Positions 49,401 through 60,701 of a stretch of 64,000 nucleotides of DNA are shown in pieces. The stretch is from Phoronis australis (taxonomy: Eukaryota; Phoronida; Phoronidae). The DNA lies in NCBI GenBank assembly GCA_002633005.1, contig NMRA01000815.1, positions 67,520 through 131,519 on the forward strand. Reading direction: 5' to 3'. The translations under genes were made by a program, and so were the position numbers. Numbering within the stretch: position 1 is the stretch's first letter; each line of letters begins with the position of its first letter. Below the pieces are notes generated by a model. It saw only the letters and a program-made list of their open reading frames with translations. It was not told where the DNA came from and did no database searches.

Positions 49401-51640
49401 TTAAAGGTGCCACCTTCTGTATCGGAAAATATTATGGATCTAATGACACAGTTGGTGGTTATACCTCCCTGTCCTGGGAGAGTTCCTCAAGTTACAGGAG
49501 CGACTCCACTGCCTTCATATTTCGGTTGTGTGTTCAAGGATGCCTGTCAGCAAGGTACAACCATATTATGACAACCTATATGGAAGTGTTCGATACCGCA
49601 ACGTATGGTCCAACTTTTGGCCTTGGTCACGACCTGTTATTCTTTTCCGGTAATGCCAGTTATGACAACACCAACAAGTACTTCTTGTCTGACGGTTACT
49701 GCACCAAACTAACATACTCCGGTGCCCTCCACTGTGGATCAAGTGTTAAGTGGACAGACGTTGAGGTGTGGAATGTCCTTGGTAAGACTTGCTCTTCATT
49801 TGGAACTGAATCACTCATTGAGACACTGTCTATCACGGGATGCGCATACACGTTCTCACTTATCTTTATTTGCAAAAAACGTGTTTTTGAAAGTTCTATG
49901 GTTGATAATTACCGTAGTTTCAATGTAAGATAATGTCATACACTCAAAAGTACGCATACGGAATACAAATGATTCAAACCGATGTTGTTGTTGCGTGATG
50001 TTTTTCAGTTATTCTCAGAAATGCGTAGGTTTTCCGCCAGCTATTTATAGGTTAATTTGTGATCGATTGGATAAAATATGTTACGGCATTGTTTAATGAT
50101 ATCACGTTCTTTTTCCGGTGAGCTCAATGACACATGCTGTTTCCCGTCATATATTTTACAAGTTACCAATTTGTCTGTGATATTCCGGAATGTCTACGAG
50201 GCAACAAACGTCCCATAATTCTAAGATGAAAAACAACAGCAGCGCTAAGTGTGAAATTCCTTAAATTGCAGCACGCCGGAAGTACTGGGTAAAGACCAGA
50301 AGTACTGACAATAGTCACAAGTGAAAGCTTGTGAATTTACGTATTCCGCTTATTCGTGGTAGGAAATTTTGCTAAGACGTAGAACTCGTAAATAGCCTGA
50401 GAGAGCGTAGCCCTATTTATGTCACCGTATGTATGTAGGAGTCATGTATGACCGCGTGTAGTGAACGACTATTGAATTAAAACTGGCAGAAAACGAACCT
50501 CCTGTTATGTTTTGCTCACATATTTTAAATGCAATAATGGTAAATTATGTCAAGAGATCTGTATCTCATTATATGAACAAAATAAAGATTCGTGGTTATT
50601 AAATGATCAATGGCGATGCCAGGTAAACATCTTGTACCAATTTGGCTTGTGCAAGTACATGTACGGCCAGAATAAAAGATTTCTATTGATCAATGCTAAA
50701 TTCCACGTAGTGACGTCCAACGGCCTGTAGCGTTCGGGGGCACAAAACAGTGCTCACTGGGTTTTGCGCAGCAAAACATATTACTGGATTTGTCACCTCT
50801 TTTTCACTCTGTCGAAAACTGGGTGCAAAAAATGACATGTTTTAAGTCATTTCACATAAACAGCCCTTCAGATAAGCACAGAAATTTTATTGTGTCTCGT
50901 ATTTTTGGATCTTTAAGTCCTACAGAAGTCAACATTAGATTCTGAATGAAAATTTACTACCAATTCTGAAATTATGGTCCAAAAGTACAGTCAACCAACT
51001 AGTTTTTGGCAATTCTGGCTTGTTTGAGGGCGACCTGAAGTTGCAGTCAATGCAAAGTCTACCTAGAAAATGCCAATTTGTCCCTTTGTAAGGGAGACCT
51101 TGTGTTTGTAGTCCAGCTTCTCTGACAAGGGTTCTTTGTTCGTTTCCCGTAGATATAATTTTCAGACGCAACTTCCCCCAGTTCCAAGTGTATTTTCTTC
51201 TTAGGTGCGAAAAATATTACAACACCTGATGGGTGGTTTTATTGTGATTTTGTCGAATGCGTTCGATAAAGATCTTCGAAGAATATCACAGGAGAGATTA
51301 CACATACATGTACTCTTTGCACCTGGTAACGATGGTAACGTACATTCAGTCTAGAAATCTATGAATGGTAAATGTAGATTGAGTGAAGGAAAATAAGATT
51401 GTCAGCAACCTTCACGACTACTCATTTGGCATCGGACATGTGTGTTTGCTTTGGCTTCTGTTGTCGGTGATGTATCGGAACGATTTTTGTTACTACTAGA
51501 AAATATCCAAAACGTTAAAGGGATTCAGTAAAGTCACCTTGCTGTTCATAGGTTATTATGCGAGCCTGCAAATTGTAATAGTCATCGTAGATTACAGAAC
51601 ATGGTAATTTTAATCTCTCTCTGTTTCAGATATGTCCTGA
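46469..51640 (+). CDS. Predicted secreted PAN/Apple-like + TLDc protein
   Basis: Three exons: 46469-46829 (phase 1 out), 49272-49781 (phase 1 out) and a proposed 11-nt terminal exon 51630-51640 (D-M-S-stop) after CTCTGTTTCAG; 293 aa. Residues 1-30 (MLPVQVLLFKI...AFLVLFFVKVEG) look like a signal peptide. Residues about 35-115 form a cysteine-rich PAN/Apple-like module (CSSFKCAAECSRDESCDAF, NECGNLCHKYC). Exon 2 is a TLDc domain: HVALLSKWL, FRLLYRATREGMSPSTFHDK, CDFKGATFCIG, VGGYTSLSWESSSS, AFIFRL, FGLGHDLLFF and the closing VEVW. TLDc is known from intracellular oxidation-resistance proteins; here the context is extracellular. The molecular role is unknown. If the second donor is not used, exon 2 reads on to a stop at 49933 with an unlikely tail. 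Confidence 0.8.
49272..49781 (+). CDS. TLDc-domain exon of the secreted PAN-TLDc gene
   Basis: A single 510-nt exon carries essentially the whole TLDc domain, from ESRLLTSDHVALLSKWLPGK to DVEVWNVLG. Hallmarks are LLYRATREG, the FHDKCD...G block, GGYTSLSW, SDSTAFIFRL, GLGHDLLFF and the C-terminal VEVW. Several cysteines (CDFKGATFC, CVQGC, YC, HC) could form disulphides if it is secreted. There are no frameshifts. Confidence 0.88.
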
Positions 51641-52859
51641 CTCACTGGAAAAGACGGAACGCGCGCCCTGAACCAACCTAGCTCGTTTTAAGAACGAAAT
51701 TTAAGCGAAGAAAATATGAATTGGACCTTTGTGTCTCAAATGTGTTGTCGTATGGATGTTGAAGAGCCAACCCGGGGTGAAAGTTAAGAGTAATAAAAAC
51801 TGCGAAGATTAACGAATGACCGTCCATGAAAAGATTCCGCAACCAGCGAATTTTATTCATTCATTTACCGATTCTTTATTTCTAGACGGTAGTCTACTCA
51901 GGTTATGATAGCTTTCCTGCTGGCTTCTTTAAATGTAACCGAACAAATGCAAGCTGTGAAACGACTAAAAATAGAGGTACAATGGGTAAAAAACATCCGT
52001 ACGTGTAGAAGGAACATCCTTTTTTGGCATACAAAATACGTTGTAGCAATTTGTGTTCGTTAGTGTCAGCAGGTGGGTACAATCAGCTCTACACGTGCCG
52101 TAAGCGTGTATTTAAAGCACATCAAATGCGATTTATATTGCGCTGAGATTCTGTCAAAGTCATTTTTGATAACGTTAATGTCAAACCAATTAGATCAAAT
52201 TGTTTTTTGTTTTTGTCAGTGACATTATGATTTTTTAATATAGACGTGAAAAGCACCAGTGACTCATTTGCTTGTACATGTAGTTTTTCAGTCAAGAAGC
52301 AGTCTTACAAACCCAGCCGTGTCGCGACTTCACTTCCAAACTATAAAAATGAAACAAATCCTTAAAAAACACAAGGTTCTAGCATCCATAAAATATTTTC
52401 CACTCCACGCAGTAACCGACCTCCATGTAAGCCGTTCGAATGACCAAGTGTCCCACTGGGTGGTCTTGAATTTCGCATGGAAGGGCAGCTACAACTTTTG
52501 AAGAAAAATGTTCGCGCAACCTTAAAATGGCATGTCACCAAAGGCGTTTTTTGTCCGACATGTACCTGATTTCGTTGTAGCGCCGCCAGGATTATTCATT
52601 TAACAATGTACCCCCATTGAATACTAAAGCCACAATAATGACTAAAATTTATTGCGAATTTCAAATAAATTACTAATTCATGGACAACGCTTATTATTAA
52701 TAAATGAACGGACGTAGCAATCTAACTAATGGATTGGGTGCATATCTTTGACATCGTTGGTTATATAATCAAACAGTGCTTCTGATCAACTAATAATTTA
52801 TCTTGTGGTCTCAACATGGTTCATTTAGTTTCCTATACTACAGCTCATAAAGTAACATG
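49782..52859. other. Intron and 3' flank of the PAN-TLDc gene, nothing else recognised
   Basis: 49782-51629 is proposed intron; beyond 51640 is 3' flank. The 80-aa plus frame at 52259-52501 and smaller frames have no recognisable features. Confidence 0.4.
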
Positions 52860-53700
52860 GTTAAAAAGATTATAAATGGACAAAATAATTCGGCCTGGAT
52901 AGATATTTTGCGGAATGCAAGTCAATTTTGCATTGAAAAGATATTCGATGGAGTGGTAAAGCAGTCCACAGGGAATCACTTTTAGAAGGATGTGTTTTTT
53001 CAACATTTGAGTTTGGTTCAATATTAAACAAGGTTAAATATGACAGGATACTGTCTCTTCTTTTATGGCATAACACAATGGTTAAAATTCGAGGAAAACC
53101 AATATTTTATACCACTTGGAATGAAACGGGTGTAAGATTCTTAGGTGACTTACTTGACGAAAACGGAAACTTCTTGTCATACAACACTTTTGGTTTTGGT
53201 TTTAAAACATTTTACACTTAGTTACGAGCTGAAAAAAATTCTTAAAATTAACTTTGAAGAGTACATCGTTTTCAAGTGCAAAAGTGTATCAACCAGTTAT
53301 CCCACAACTCTGGAAAATTTTGGTGAAAACTGCAAAAGCGGGACTCGTGATATATGTATTTTTCTGACAACTTTGTTTCAAAAACCAAAGGGATTAGAAA
53401 AATGGGAAAACACATTTGACTTTGCAAGATAAGCTTACAATAAGAAAGCTGATAGTGACCCTGCAGGCTTTTGTTGCAAGCAGTGGACGATACATTTGTA
53501 CTAGAAACTGCCGTCTGTCAAAGCGATTAGCGTACCTCTTTATCAATTTATCTTTGGCAACCAGTGGATAAATTACACTCTAAGAGGATAAACGGGAATA
53601 ATCGTTGCCTTTTCGATATATTAGTACGATTAAAAGGGATCCAACTGTTTGCAGTTTATATGAAGAATATGTAATTATATTTATTGTGGAGGCTTAATCT
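52860..53700 (+). mobile_element. Decayed LINE 3' fragment (RT C-terminal region)
   Basis: In one plus frame near 53090-53215 the sequence reads FYTTWNETGVRFLGDLLDENGNF, the conserved segment downstream of the RT domain of L1/Tx1-like LINEs (W-x-x-x-G-[IV]-R-x-x-x-D-L-x-D-x-x-G-x-F). After a shift, KPKGLEKWENTF follows. Farther on, NRCLFDIL and DPTVCSLYEE resemble the terminal zinc-finger region with a lost cysteine. Frames change and stops are frequent, so it is a fossil. It is distinct from the LINE at 60 kb. Confidence 0.6.
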
Positions 53701-55967
53701 ACCGTGACGGGATTTAATACCAGTTGAACAGTACATGTTATTGGAACCCAGCATTTACAATATAGTAAGTACAATACAAACACCGAGAGTACAATCATGT
53801 AAATCTTTGATACCAAACTTTGGCTGCCTGTACAAGTAGAGTAGCTCAGTGTCCATGCCGTAACTTTTGTGCTGATTTATCCAACAACGATTGAAAGCAG
53901 AAGTTCGAAGAACTATTGAATGTTATAAAATACAGCTGGACTACACAAACATGTTCTACAGCTTTGTGTTTGTAAAGAAAATAACAAACAGGAAAGTTTT
54001 ACCAAGATTTATATGATCAAATCATGTGGTAAGTAATGCTGCACTGTAGTAAATCAAGTTTAAAAAAGTATTTGTTAGCAACATCACAGGGTCTCAAAAG
54101 TGACTTAAAAGACTAATTCAGAAACTTGATCTGACGGTCCTCATAATAAAAGTAGTATTTTATAAAAACACTTAAATCCAACTTGAGCAAAAATCCAAAG
54201 GGTGTGAGAATATACACATAACTGTTGGTTACTGAGATGATCTCAAAAATCTGTTTTGTTGCGATGCCCGGATATTTGGTGACACATGACATACATGTAA
54301 AATCTAAGAACGTTTATGTTAAAACCGATTATCGGTACTAGTAAAGACCGAAGACCAAATTCAGAAAATCAGCATGTCAGTAACACTAAGTCTGTTTTTG
54401 GTGTTTTGTCTTATAACAAGGAGTTTACTCCTTGCTTGTAATACTTAGAAAGGATGTATTTGGGTTAATCATAGATTATTGACAACAGATTCGCAACTCC
54501 GGCATTTTCTTACGTGCTAGCCAAGAGGCACCCCCAGCCTCCTGACCTTTCTGGTACAGTTTCCGGTTAGTGTATTTTGAAGAGAAATATTCGCATCTAC
54601 ATTATTTACTGTCCAGTACAACGAAAAAATATTAATTTCGGCATTGAAACGTTGTTCAAAGTCCTTCAATGGTAGAAGTGATGGTATCGTGAGCACTTTT
54701 GGCAATGTTGCAGGTAAGAAATTAGAAAATTCAAACTTCGGTGCCGACTAGTGATTAAGTCGTCTGCTTGCCCAATAGCACAGCAGCATAGTTATCGGAC
54801 AGTTTGTGATTTATGGTTCACATAGGCCTACTGAGAAAACTACGAAGCCATGTTTGTGCACACTGAGTTCCAAGGACTACCAGTGAATGCAAAAGACACA
54901 TACATGTAACGTTTTTGGTTTAGAAAAATATCAATTTTGTTCGAATTTAAAAATGCACCTCTGCAACGATTTGACTATTTTAACCTTTGCATGCTTATAA
55001 TTCAACATACTCAAGTGAGCAGTTCTTCTGGGGAGTGTTGGGTGGCCCTTAAAAAGGCCGCTGGTTGTAGGTATAGCGTGGAATGGTTCTTAAAAGAACA
55101 GTTGAATAATTCAACATAAATCACACATTTTACCGTGCTCACTCGAGGACGGAAGGTCCTCTTCATTCAAGTTTCCATCTGGGAAGGTTGGATGAAAACA
55201 GAGGAGATGGCAATATCGATGACAGTTGTAACACCTTATATAAATGATACCGTTCTCCAACGTTATCACGGACCCTGCCTCTTTCAGTTCTTGTTCCTGG
55301 ATTCAGAAGTAACCCTGAACTATAGGGAAAAAAGAAATACAACGAAAAGGAATCAAATTTTGAAAATCATCGCCTTCGTACGATTCCGTGTTGCTGTCCC
55401 CAGACTGAAGTTCTTCCCAACATCAATGTCAAAAATCGACGTTACTAGTGATGGAAACTTCTGTCCTTTGTTTCTAACTTTTAACCCATTTTTTAAGAAA
55501 GGGGTGTACTGATTTTGTCTAACGTTGATACAGCGTAACTTTTGTTTTTTACAATACATTAATTGTGTGGAATGCATTTATATTAGGTGGCTTCATTCAT
55601 TTGAACAGAAAATAAATTAAATGTAACACAATGAAGTTTTGAAAATAAATAGAACAGTAACAGGACTCCCTACATGTAAAAATCGAGCTGTTTTCGAAAA
55701 TGTTGCGCCATTGGTGATCTGATTGGTGCACGCATTTACGGCGGGAAAAATAATAGACCAAGTATTGTGCACGTGTGCACTGTAGCAACACTTTGTATCT
55801 TATTCATATTTGGCCACTTTGTTGATACAGTAAATTTCCTTATTTATGCCCATCCTGATTTGACTGCAACTTGAGCTTGTTGGGTTCTATCATATGTTAG
55901 GTTCGCATTGGGACCCACATGATGCTTACTCGAATGGGCTTCATTTTACCAAGTACTTCAAATTGAG
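53701..55967. other. Intergenic, no gene recognised
   Basis: The longest frame is 125 codons at 55135-55512 on plus, which I do not recognise. A shorter frame at 54937-55119 and a minus frame at 54517-54705 are likewise without motifs. Confidence 0.4.
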
Positions 55968-56860
55968 GTGAAAACCCCAGACGTGACAATTATTAGGTTT
56001 CCTAAGGATCCAGAAAGGTAATGATTATTTGCTATTCATCTTGTATTTCGTGTCGTATGTTCACGGTTTCAAGACAAGTAGGTCGCAGTCCCTGTGCCAC
56101 TGTTGCGGGCTAGGCCTACTGCACAGCCAGTCTGCCGGCGGAAGGACTACGATTAACGATGTGATCGTCAGCTTTTTGGATACTTTGCAGTCCATGTATT
56201 CCAAATCAAAATGTCACCCGAACGATCGCACGGATAATTTTAGGAAAACATACCCATGGCCATGGGTGAATGACTGGTGACATGGCCGCCATCACAGCCA
56301 CAGGGCGGCCTCAAGACTGTCATGAGTCAAGTTAGAGAATATGTGGGTCTCGGTGAAATGATGAAGAAATCGACATAATTTTAATGTTTCAGTTGGCCCA
56401 AGTTGAACAGTGTGTCAATGAAAACTTAATTCTATGCCCCAATGATGCGGGGACGCGGCCCTTGAAATAGCCGTGGATCGACATTTGAGTCCTAGTTTTT
56501 TAGTTAACACCAATGCAGTGTTGTCTCTATCACAAGCACAGTAGTGTAGTGTAGTGTAGTGTAGTATAGGCTACCAGTCTTCTACGAACCTAATGAGTAT
56601 GAGGTTTGTTCCTGAGTCTCTCATTGACTTCTGTTCAGGTGCAAGCGCTGGGAGCTGACCTTATGAATAGAGATGCAGCCTATTTGTCCAAGAACTGCAA
56701 GTTATGCTCTCGTCACTTCAAGGAGTCCATGTTCGTGAATTCTTTGAAGCACAAGCTGGTATCGAATGCAGTGCCAACAATATTTGATGTCCCGAATTCA
56801 CTAAAAATGAAGATGTCAAAAAGTTCTTCGGAGATTATGTATATTACGGCTCTGGAATAG
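55968..56860 (+). pseudogene. THAP zinc-finger domain remnant, frameshifted
   Basis: The exon-like segment 55968-56017 ends IIRFPKDPER before a GTAATG donor. The segment from 56639 (acceptor CTGTTCAG) to 56860 encodes AYLSKNCKLCSRHFKESMF and SNAVPTIFDVPN. RFPKDPE...C-x2-H-F is the THAP (C2CH) signature, a sequence-specific DNA-binding fold shared with P-element transposase. Splicing 56017 to 56639 gives R-C-K-R-W-E-L-T-L and then a stop. A +1 shift near 56662 restores MNRDAAYL, so one base appears lost. The upstream CxxC exon was not found. It is probably a dead THAP copy. Confidence 0.65.
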
Positions 56861-58360
56861 GCTTTTTCGCATGTCTGATTATCGTCTCCCAAAGCAAGTA
56901 CTGTGACATTACGTGTAGAAAGGACAATTAGTCAAAATCTGGTTTTCATATTTTACTAAGGTTGATCTTGATTGAAACATTTTTGAATGGTTAGCCTGTA
57001 AATTGGAGAGACCCAAAATGAAACTGATTGATCTGAATGGTGGGCTGAAATTTTGATAAACCCAAGGTATCCGCTTCAGTTTGCTTCTCGATGACAAACA
57101 CTTCTGTGAGTAAATTAGTTTTCAGCTTTATTTATGACGCATTTCTTTGGCGAAAAGAGCTGTTGTTTACTAGTGAATCAATAGAGAGTGAGAAGGTTGG
57201 TCAGATTTTCTTGTTGTATTGGTATATGTGTTGCCTATTTTCTACGTTTTTGGAGATTGTGATTAATTTAAGTCCCAGTTGTTGCTAGGTAACAGATATG
57301 ATATTGTGGTCTGGCTTTAACTTACCTGAAATTTTTCCTGTTATTGATAATAGGAACAGTGGGTATATAAAATTAAATTTTGTTCTTATCATCCAAGTCT
57401 TTTTGATTCCGAGTTTTGTATGAAGTTGTGTGGGTAGTGAATATTTTCATTGCTGGTCAGTTTCTCTTAAATTTTTATGAGTGATGATACACTCAATGTT
57501 ACTACATTTTGTAAGTTGTGAGCTATTCTACAGCTTAACAACTGACTTGTAACTATTGGTGATTACAGTGGAAGAGTGGGAAGTTTACCCTGTACTGCCT
57601 TGTCTAAGAAATAATGGAATTTTCTAAAATTATATGTGAGAGTGCATCAGAATGGATTACAATTTTGTGGTAGTGATGAATTGCCTTACTTTCTTCTTCT
57701 TACTTGTGCATCAAACAATTGTCCGCATTGCTAGTATCCTGGTGCATTGGTTAGGGAACACATGCGAAATTGTTGGGTGGAGAAGAAACCAGCACTGAGC
57801 TAGGAGCAAAATGTTGTCAATGGTCAGTGGAACAACCAAATTTGTGACGATTGGAGGGGGCTCATCACTCATGTGGCATACTCCATTGGTTTTTACTTGT
57901 TTAGCACTGTTCCCATGTAACTCCCCTGGGAGGGGGTCAACACCCATTTGGCGCTCACCTACTTTATCCCTTGTACCCCCTTTGTTGGCACCTGGGGGCA
58001 ATTCCCCTCTGAGCCCCCAGGAGCAATCATTCAAATTATGTAGTCCATGGAGGCATGAACTGTTATAAGGATCGATAATTTGCCTTGTTAAGAACTCAAA
58101 CATAAAACAAAACCATGATGGCTTTTGAAGGGAGCTTTAAGAGAACAAAAAAACACACATTTTCATTGTTATTCAATTATAAATAGATTATAGTTTGCGT
58201 ATTTCAATCATTTCCAATCACAAAGTAATTTTATTGCACGTTGACCGTCATTAAAGTATGAATTTATAAGTGTTTACATTGTTCGGACTGCGCTCCTAAG
58301 TAAGTGTTGATTATTCACCGATTGGGGCGCCAGTGTTTCGACCGGTAACCATTGCGGCGA
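56861..58360. other. Intergenic, no gene recognised
   Basis: Mostly AT-rich. A GC-richer block at 57830-58070 carries overlapping open frames on both strands (130 codons on minus at 57711-58103) with G-P-rich composition and CCCCTGGGAGGGGG-type self-complementarity. I see no protein family. It may be a repeat. Confidence 0.35.
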
Positions 58361-59446
58361 ATGGCAAAATGGCGGAGTGAACTCTCCTATACTACTACAC
58401 TCCTTGGTAGAAGTGTTTCGCTGGATTTCCAGGTCAGTGGCGTTATTGATACCGGACCAAAATTAAAAAATCAGACCACTGCTTAAATCAGGAGCTGCAT
58501 GATACACATTCAATAGACGTGCGCAGGCAATGCACTAATCACTTGGAACCATTTTTATGGTTTATTAATATATAGTTAAACCAAGCTAAGGAACTTGAAA
58601 TCTGATTCACGGCAATTTTTGGCAGTTGGATTTTCTGAAAAATGGTCGTAAGTTGACAACAAAGTTTGATAGCAATGCACTGCAGTTTTGTAGAAACTCT
58701 GTCATAGGTTACAGATTCGTCAAAGAGCGTAAATTTGATGAATTCTAGCTTATGATTTCACCTCTTTCGGAGACCGGGTTTCAACCAATTTTGGGCTACA
58801 ATAAGCGCCCCCTTCCTGAAGCTGATTTTTCCAAGCGCCTTGGCCGCTTATTAGGGCGAATACGGTAATATTTCATAAGGGCAATACTTAGTATCCTTTA
58901 TGCACGGGACCAGGAAGAGAGTTATCTCTTCCTGACGGGACCCATTTGTTACACTAGGAGTGGGATTGGCTCATTATGTACGTTACATGTGGCATAGGAC
59001 TTTACAAAACTGGTTGAAGAATTTTATTTTCGTCATTAACTTTCGTTTCAATGGCTTAAGTTTGGAAATGTTAGGACATAAGGCGGAAATTTAAAAACCA
59101 TTCGTCCGCTTACAAAAATTTAACATTGAAGAATAAAAACAACCTTCACACCCCTTTGGTCTTCCTGTTCCATGTTTTCAAAGGAGTTGGTTGCATTTTC
59201 ATAGACTACAGTCGAGAGATTTTGTGCGGCATATATTGTGTAACCTGCTGTTGAATTGCGAGATAGAGTTTGACTGGTCCAGGTGGTTATTTCTGAAGTA
59301 ATAATGCAATCGTTATTTGTCTTAAAGGTTTACCAGCGTTCTATTTATCTGTACACGAATGTGAATTTGTTGAAATCTCTGATCCAAATCCTGGCCAAAT
59401 GTGCGCATTCTGCTGAGACCAACCGTCTGATCAGGGCCAGCGAAGA
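58361..59446 (+). CDS. First two coding exons of an unidentified gene
   Basis: The CpG-containing upstream sequence (GGGGCGCC, ACCGGTAACC, TGCGGCG) resembles a promoter. Exon 1 (58361-58432) encodes MAKWRSELSYTTTLLGRSVS then LDFQ and ends at CAG|GTCAGT in phase 0. Exon 2 (59328-59446) encodes VYQRSIYLYTNVNLLKSLIQ, then ILAKCAHSAETNRLIRASEE, and ends GA|GTAAGT in phase 2. The absence of stops, good splice sites and agreeing phase support a real gene. I do not recognise the product. The next exon, expected to the right, was not found before the LINE at 60.3 kb. Confidence 0.55.
58790..58872. repeat. Dispersed repeat with GCGCTTATTAGGGCGAATACGG-type end
   Basis: ATAAGCGCCCCCTTCC is followed by CCGCTTATTAGGGCGAATAC. 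A related GGGGGGCGCTT...TTTTAGGGCGAATACG occurs at 43420-43470. It lies in the intron between the two exons of the unidentified gene. Confidence 0.45.
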
Positions 59447-59628
59447 GTAAGTTGGTTAATTCGCTCACTAGACTATGACTGAAGTTCCTCGTAAGGACAG
59501 GAGTCCATAAGTCACTGCCTTTGGAAGAAATTTAGCAGACGATTTTCGTCAAACAATTTACCAGATAGTTTTCATCAAAACGGAGAAAAAAATGGATTTG
59601 TGAGGACAGGATTAAGTAGTAGAGCCTC

Positions 59629-59720
59629 TTAAAAACATTCATCTTCGAAGTGCCTTGAACAAATGTATAAAGTCTTATTGCTGAGACAACTGCCATTCAC
59701 GTAGGCACAAGAAGTATATA
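59629..59720 (-). pseudogene. Second THAP-domain fragment, antisense
   Basis: The minus strand reads LSNKTLYICSRHFEDECF and then stop. C-S-R-H-F-E-D-E-C-F is the hallmark C-x2-H-F end of a THAP domain. A TGAATGGCAG acceptor precedes it. No flanking THAP exons were identified on this strand, so it is an isolated exon remnant or part of a gene whose other exons I cannot see. Confidence 0.5.
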
Positions 59721-60311
59721 AGCTTTTCTTCCCGCAGCCGATTATGCGGTCTTCGGATGGTATGGAAGCTAATTCCTTTGCATTTCGAGGGTGTGGCCGA
59801 ACAACCGGCCACACAGTAGCCGACGAGGATTAGCAGACGACGTACTTGCCGAAAACTGCACCAGAAAATTTAGCCAGGTGTCGCCAGTGAATAATGACGT
59901 AAGGGCTTTTGCGTAAGATCACAGATTTCGTGCATTGAATGTATACGGAGTTGGCGGTCCATGTCTGACATAATTCTCGAACGATATCATACATAATTCC
60001 TTAACTAATACTAAAACCAGAAATTACTACGGTAATACGTAAAAGTGTGGTCTCCAGTCAGAAGAAAGTGATACTCAACATCTACAGAACGCTTGAAGGT
60101 TGGTGAAACTTCATTAGACTGAGTGAAAACCGACTTTGAGACAGTTCCATAACCTGCTATAGGGTTACCTACACTGAGGTGTCAGAGCTCTGTNTTCACA
60201 CCTGTCGTGTATATACCTGTTACGTAACAATAGCAAATCATGCCAGGAGGTTAAGGCACACCTAATACAGGACCTGCGACAGGCTTGCGCAACCGGACCT
60301 TACCTTCATAT
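59721..60311. other. Short region upstream of the LINE, one ambiguous base
   Basis: No gene was recognised. Base 60194 is N. The part after about 60200 may be the LINE 5'UTR. Confidence 0.35.
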
Positions 60312-60504
60312 ATGACTCAACCTGAAAGTAAAAACCCACCTGATATATCTAACAGAGAACTACTAGAGCAACTGAATGCAAAATTTGAGAAAGTGAGAGG
60401 TTTGTCTGGTAAAATAGAATCGCTACGAAAATGTTGGTTTGAGACAACAGGTGGCGCACTTGGAAAGCAAGGTGGGTGATTTAGAGAACAGCCTCAGTAA
60501 CGCT

Positions 60505-60587
60505 CTCGCTGGTTCCCTGCGTGCCGCTAGGTGGGGCGGTAGCCGCGCCAGCACGCTAGCTGGCTGTGCACGCAGGGAACCAGCGAG
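60505..60587. mobile_element. 83-bp hairpin MITE with perfect 10-bp target duplication
   Basis: The 20-bp ends CTCGCTGGTTCCCTGCGTGC and GCACGCAGGGAACCAGCGAG are exact inverted copies. Immediately outside each end is CAGTAACGCT (60495-60504 and 60588-60597), a perfect 10-bp direct repeat. No coding capacity. Duplications of 9-11 bp are typical of Mutator-like elements, so a MULE-driven miniature element is the best inference. Confidence 0.88.
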
Positions 60588-60593
60588 CAGTAA

Positions 60594-60701
60594 CGCTAGG
60601 ACCTCGCTAAAAAGCAAGACTTCGCGAGATTACGTGAGGTATTGCCGTGTATTTTAAATGAGAACACGTGACTTTGACTAGGTTTTAGCTAGGTCCTAGC
60701 G
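60594..60701. repeat. MITE-like repeat inserted in LINE ORF1
   Basis: The left end CGCTAGGACCTCGCTAAAA and right end TTTTAGCTAGGTCCTAGCG are inverted copies with one mismatch in 19. The interior matches the 29119-29213 unit. It interrupts LINE ORF1 between DLENSLSNA and the frame resuming RRDNLIFHG. The 83-bp hairpin element is inserted four bases inside its left end, because the hairpin's duplication includes the CGCT of this terminus. Confidence 0.8.

Noticed and set aside
57711-58103. 130-codon minus-strand frame
   Set aside because: It overlaps a similarly open plus-strand frame in a GC-rich, self-complementary block. The composition is repeat-like and no family is recognised.
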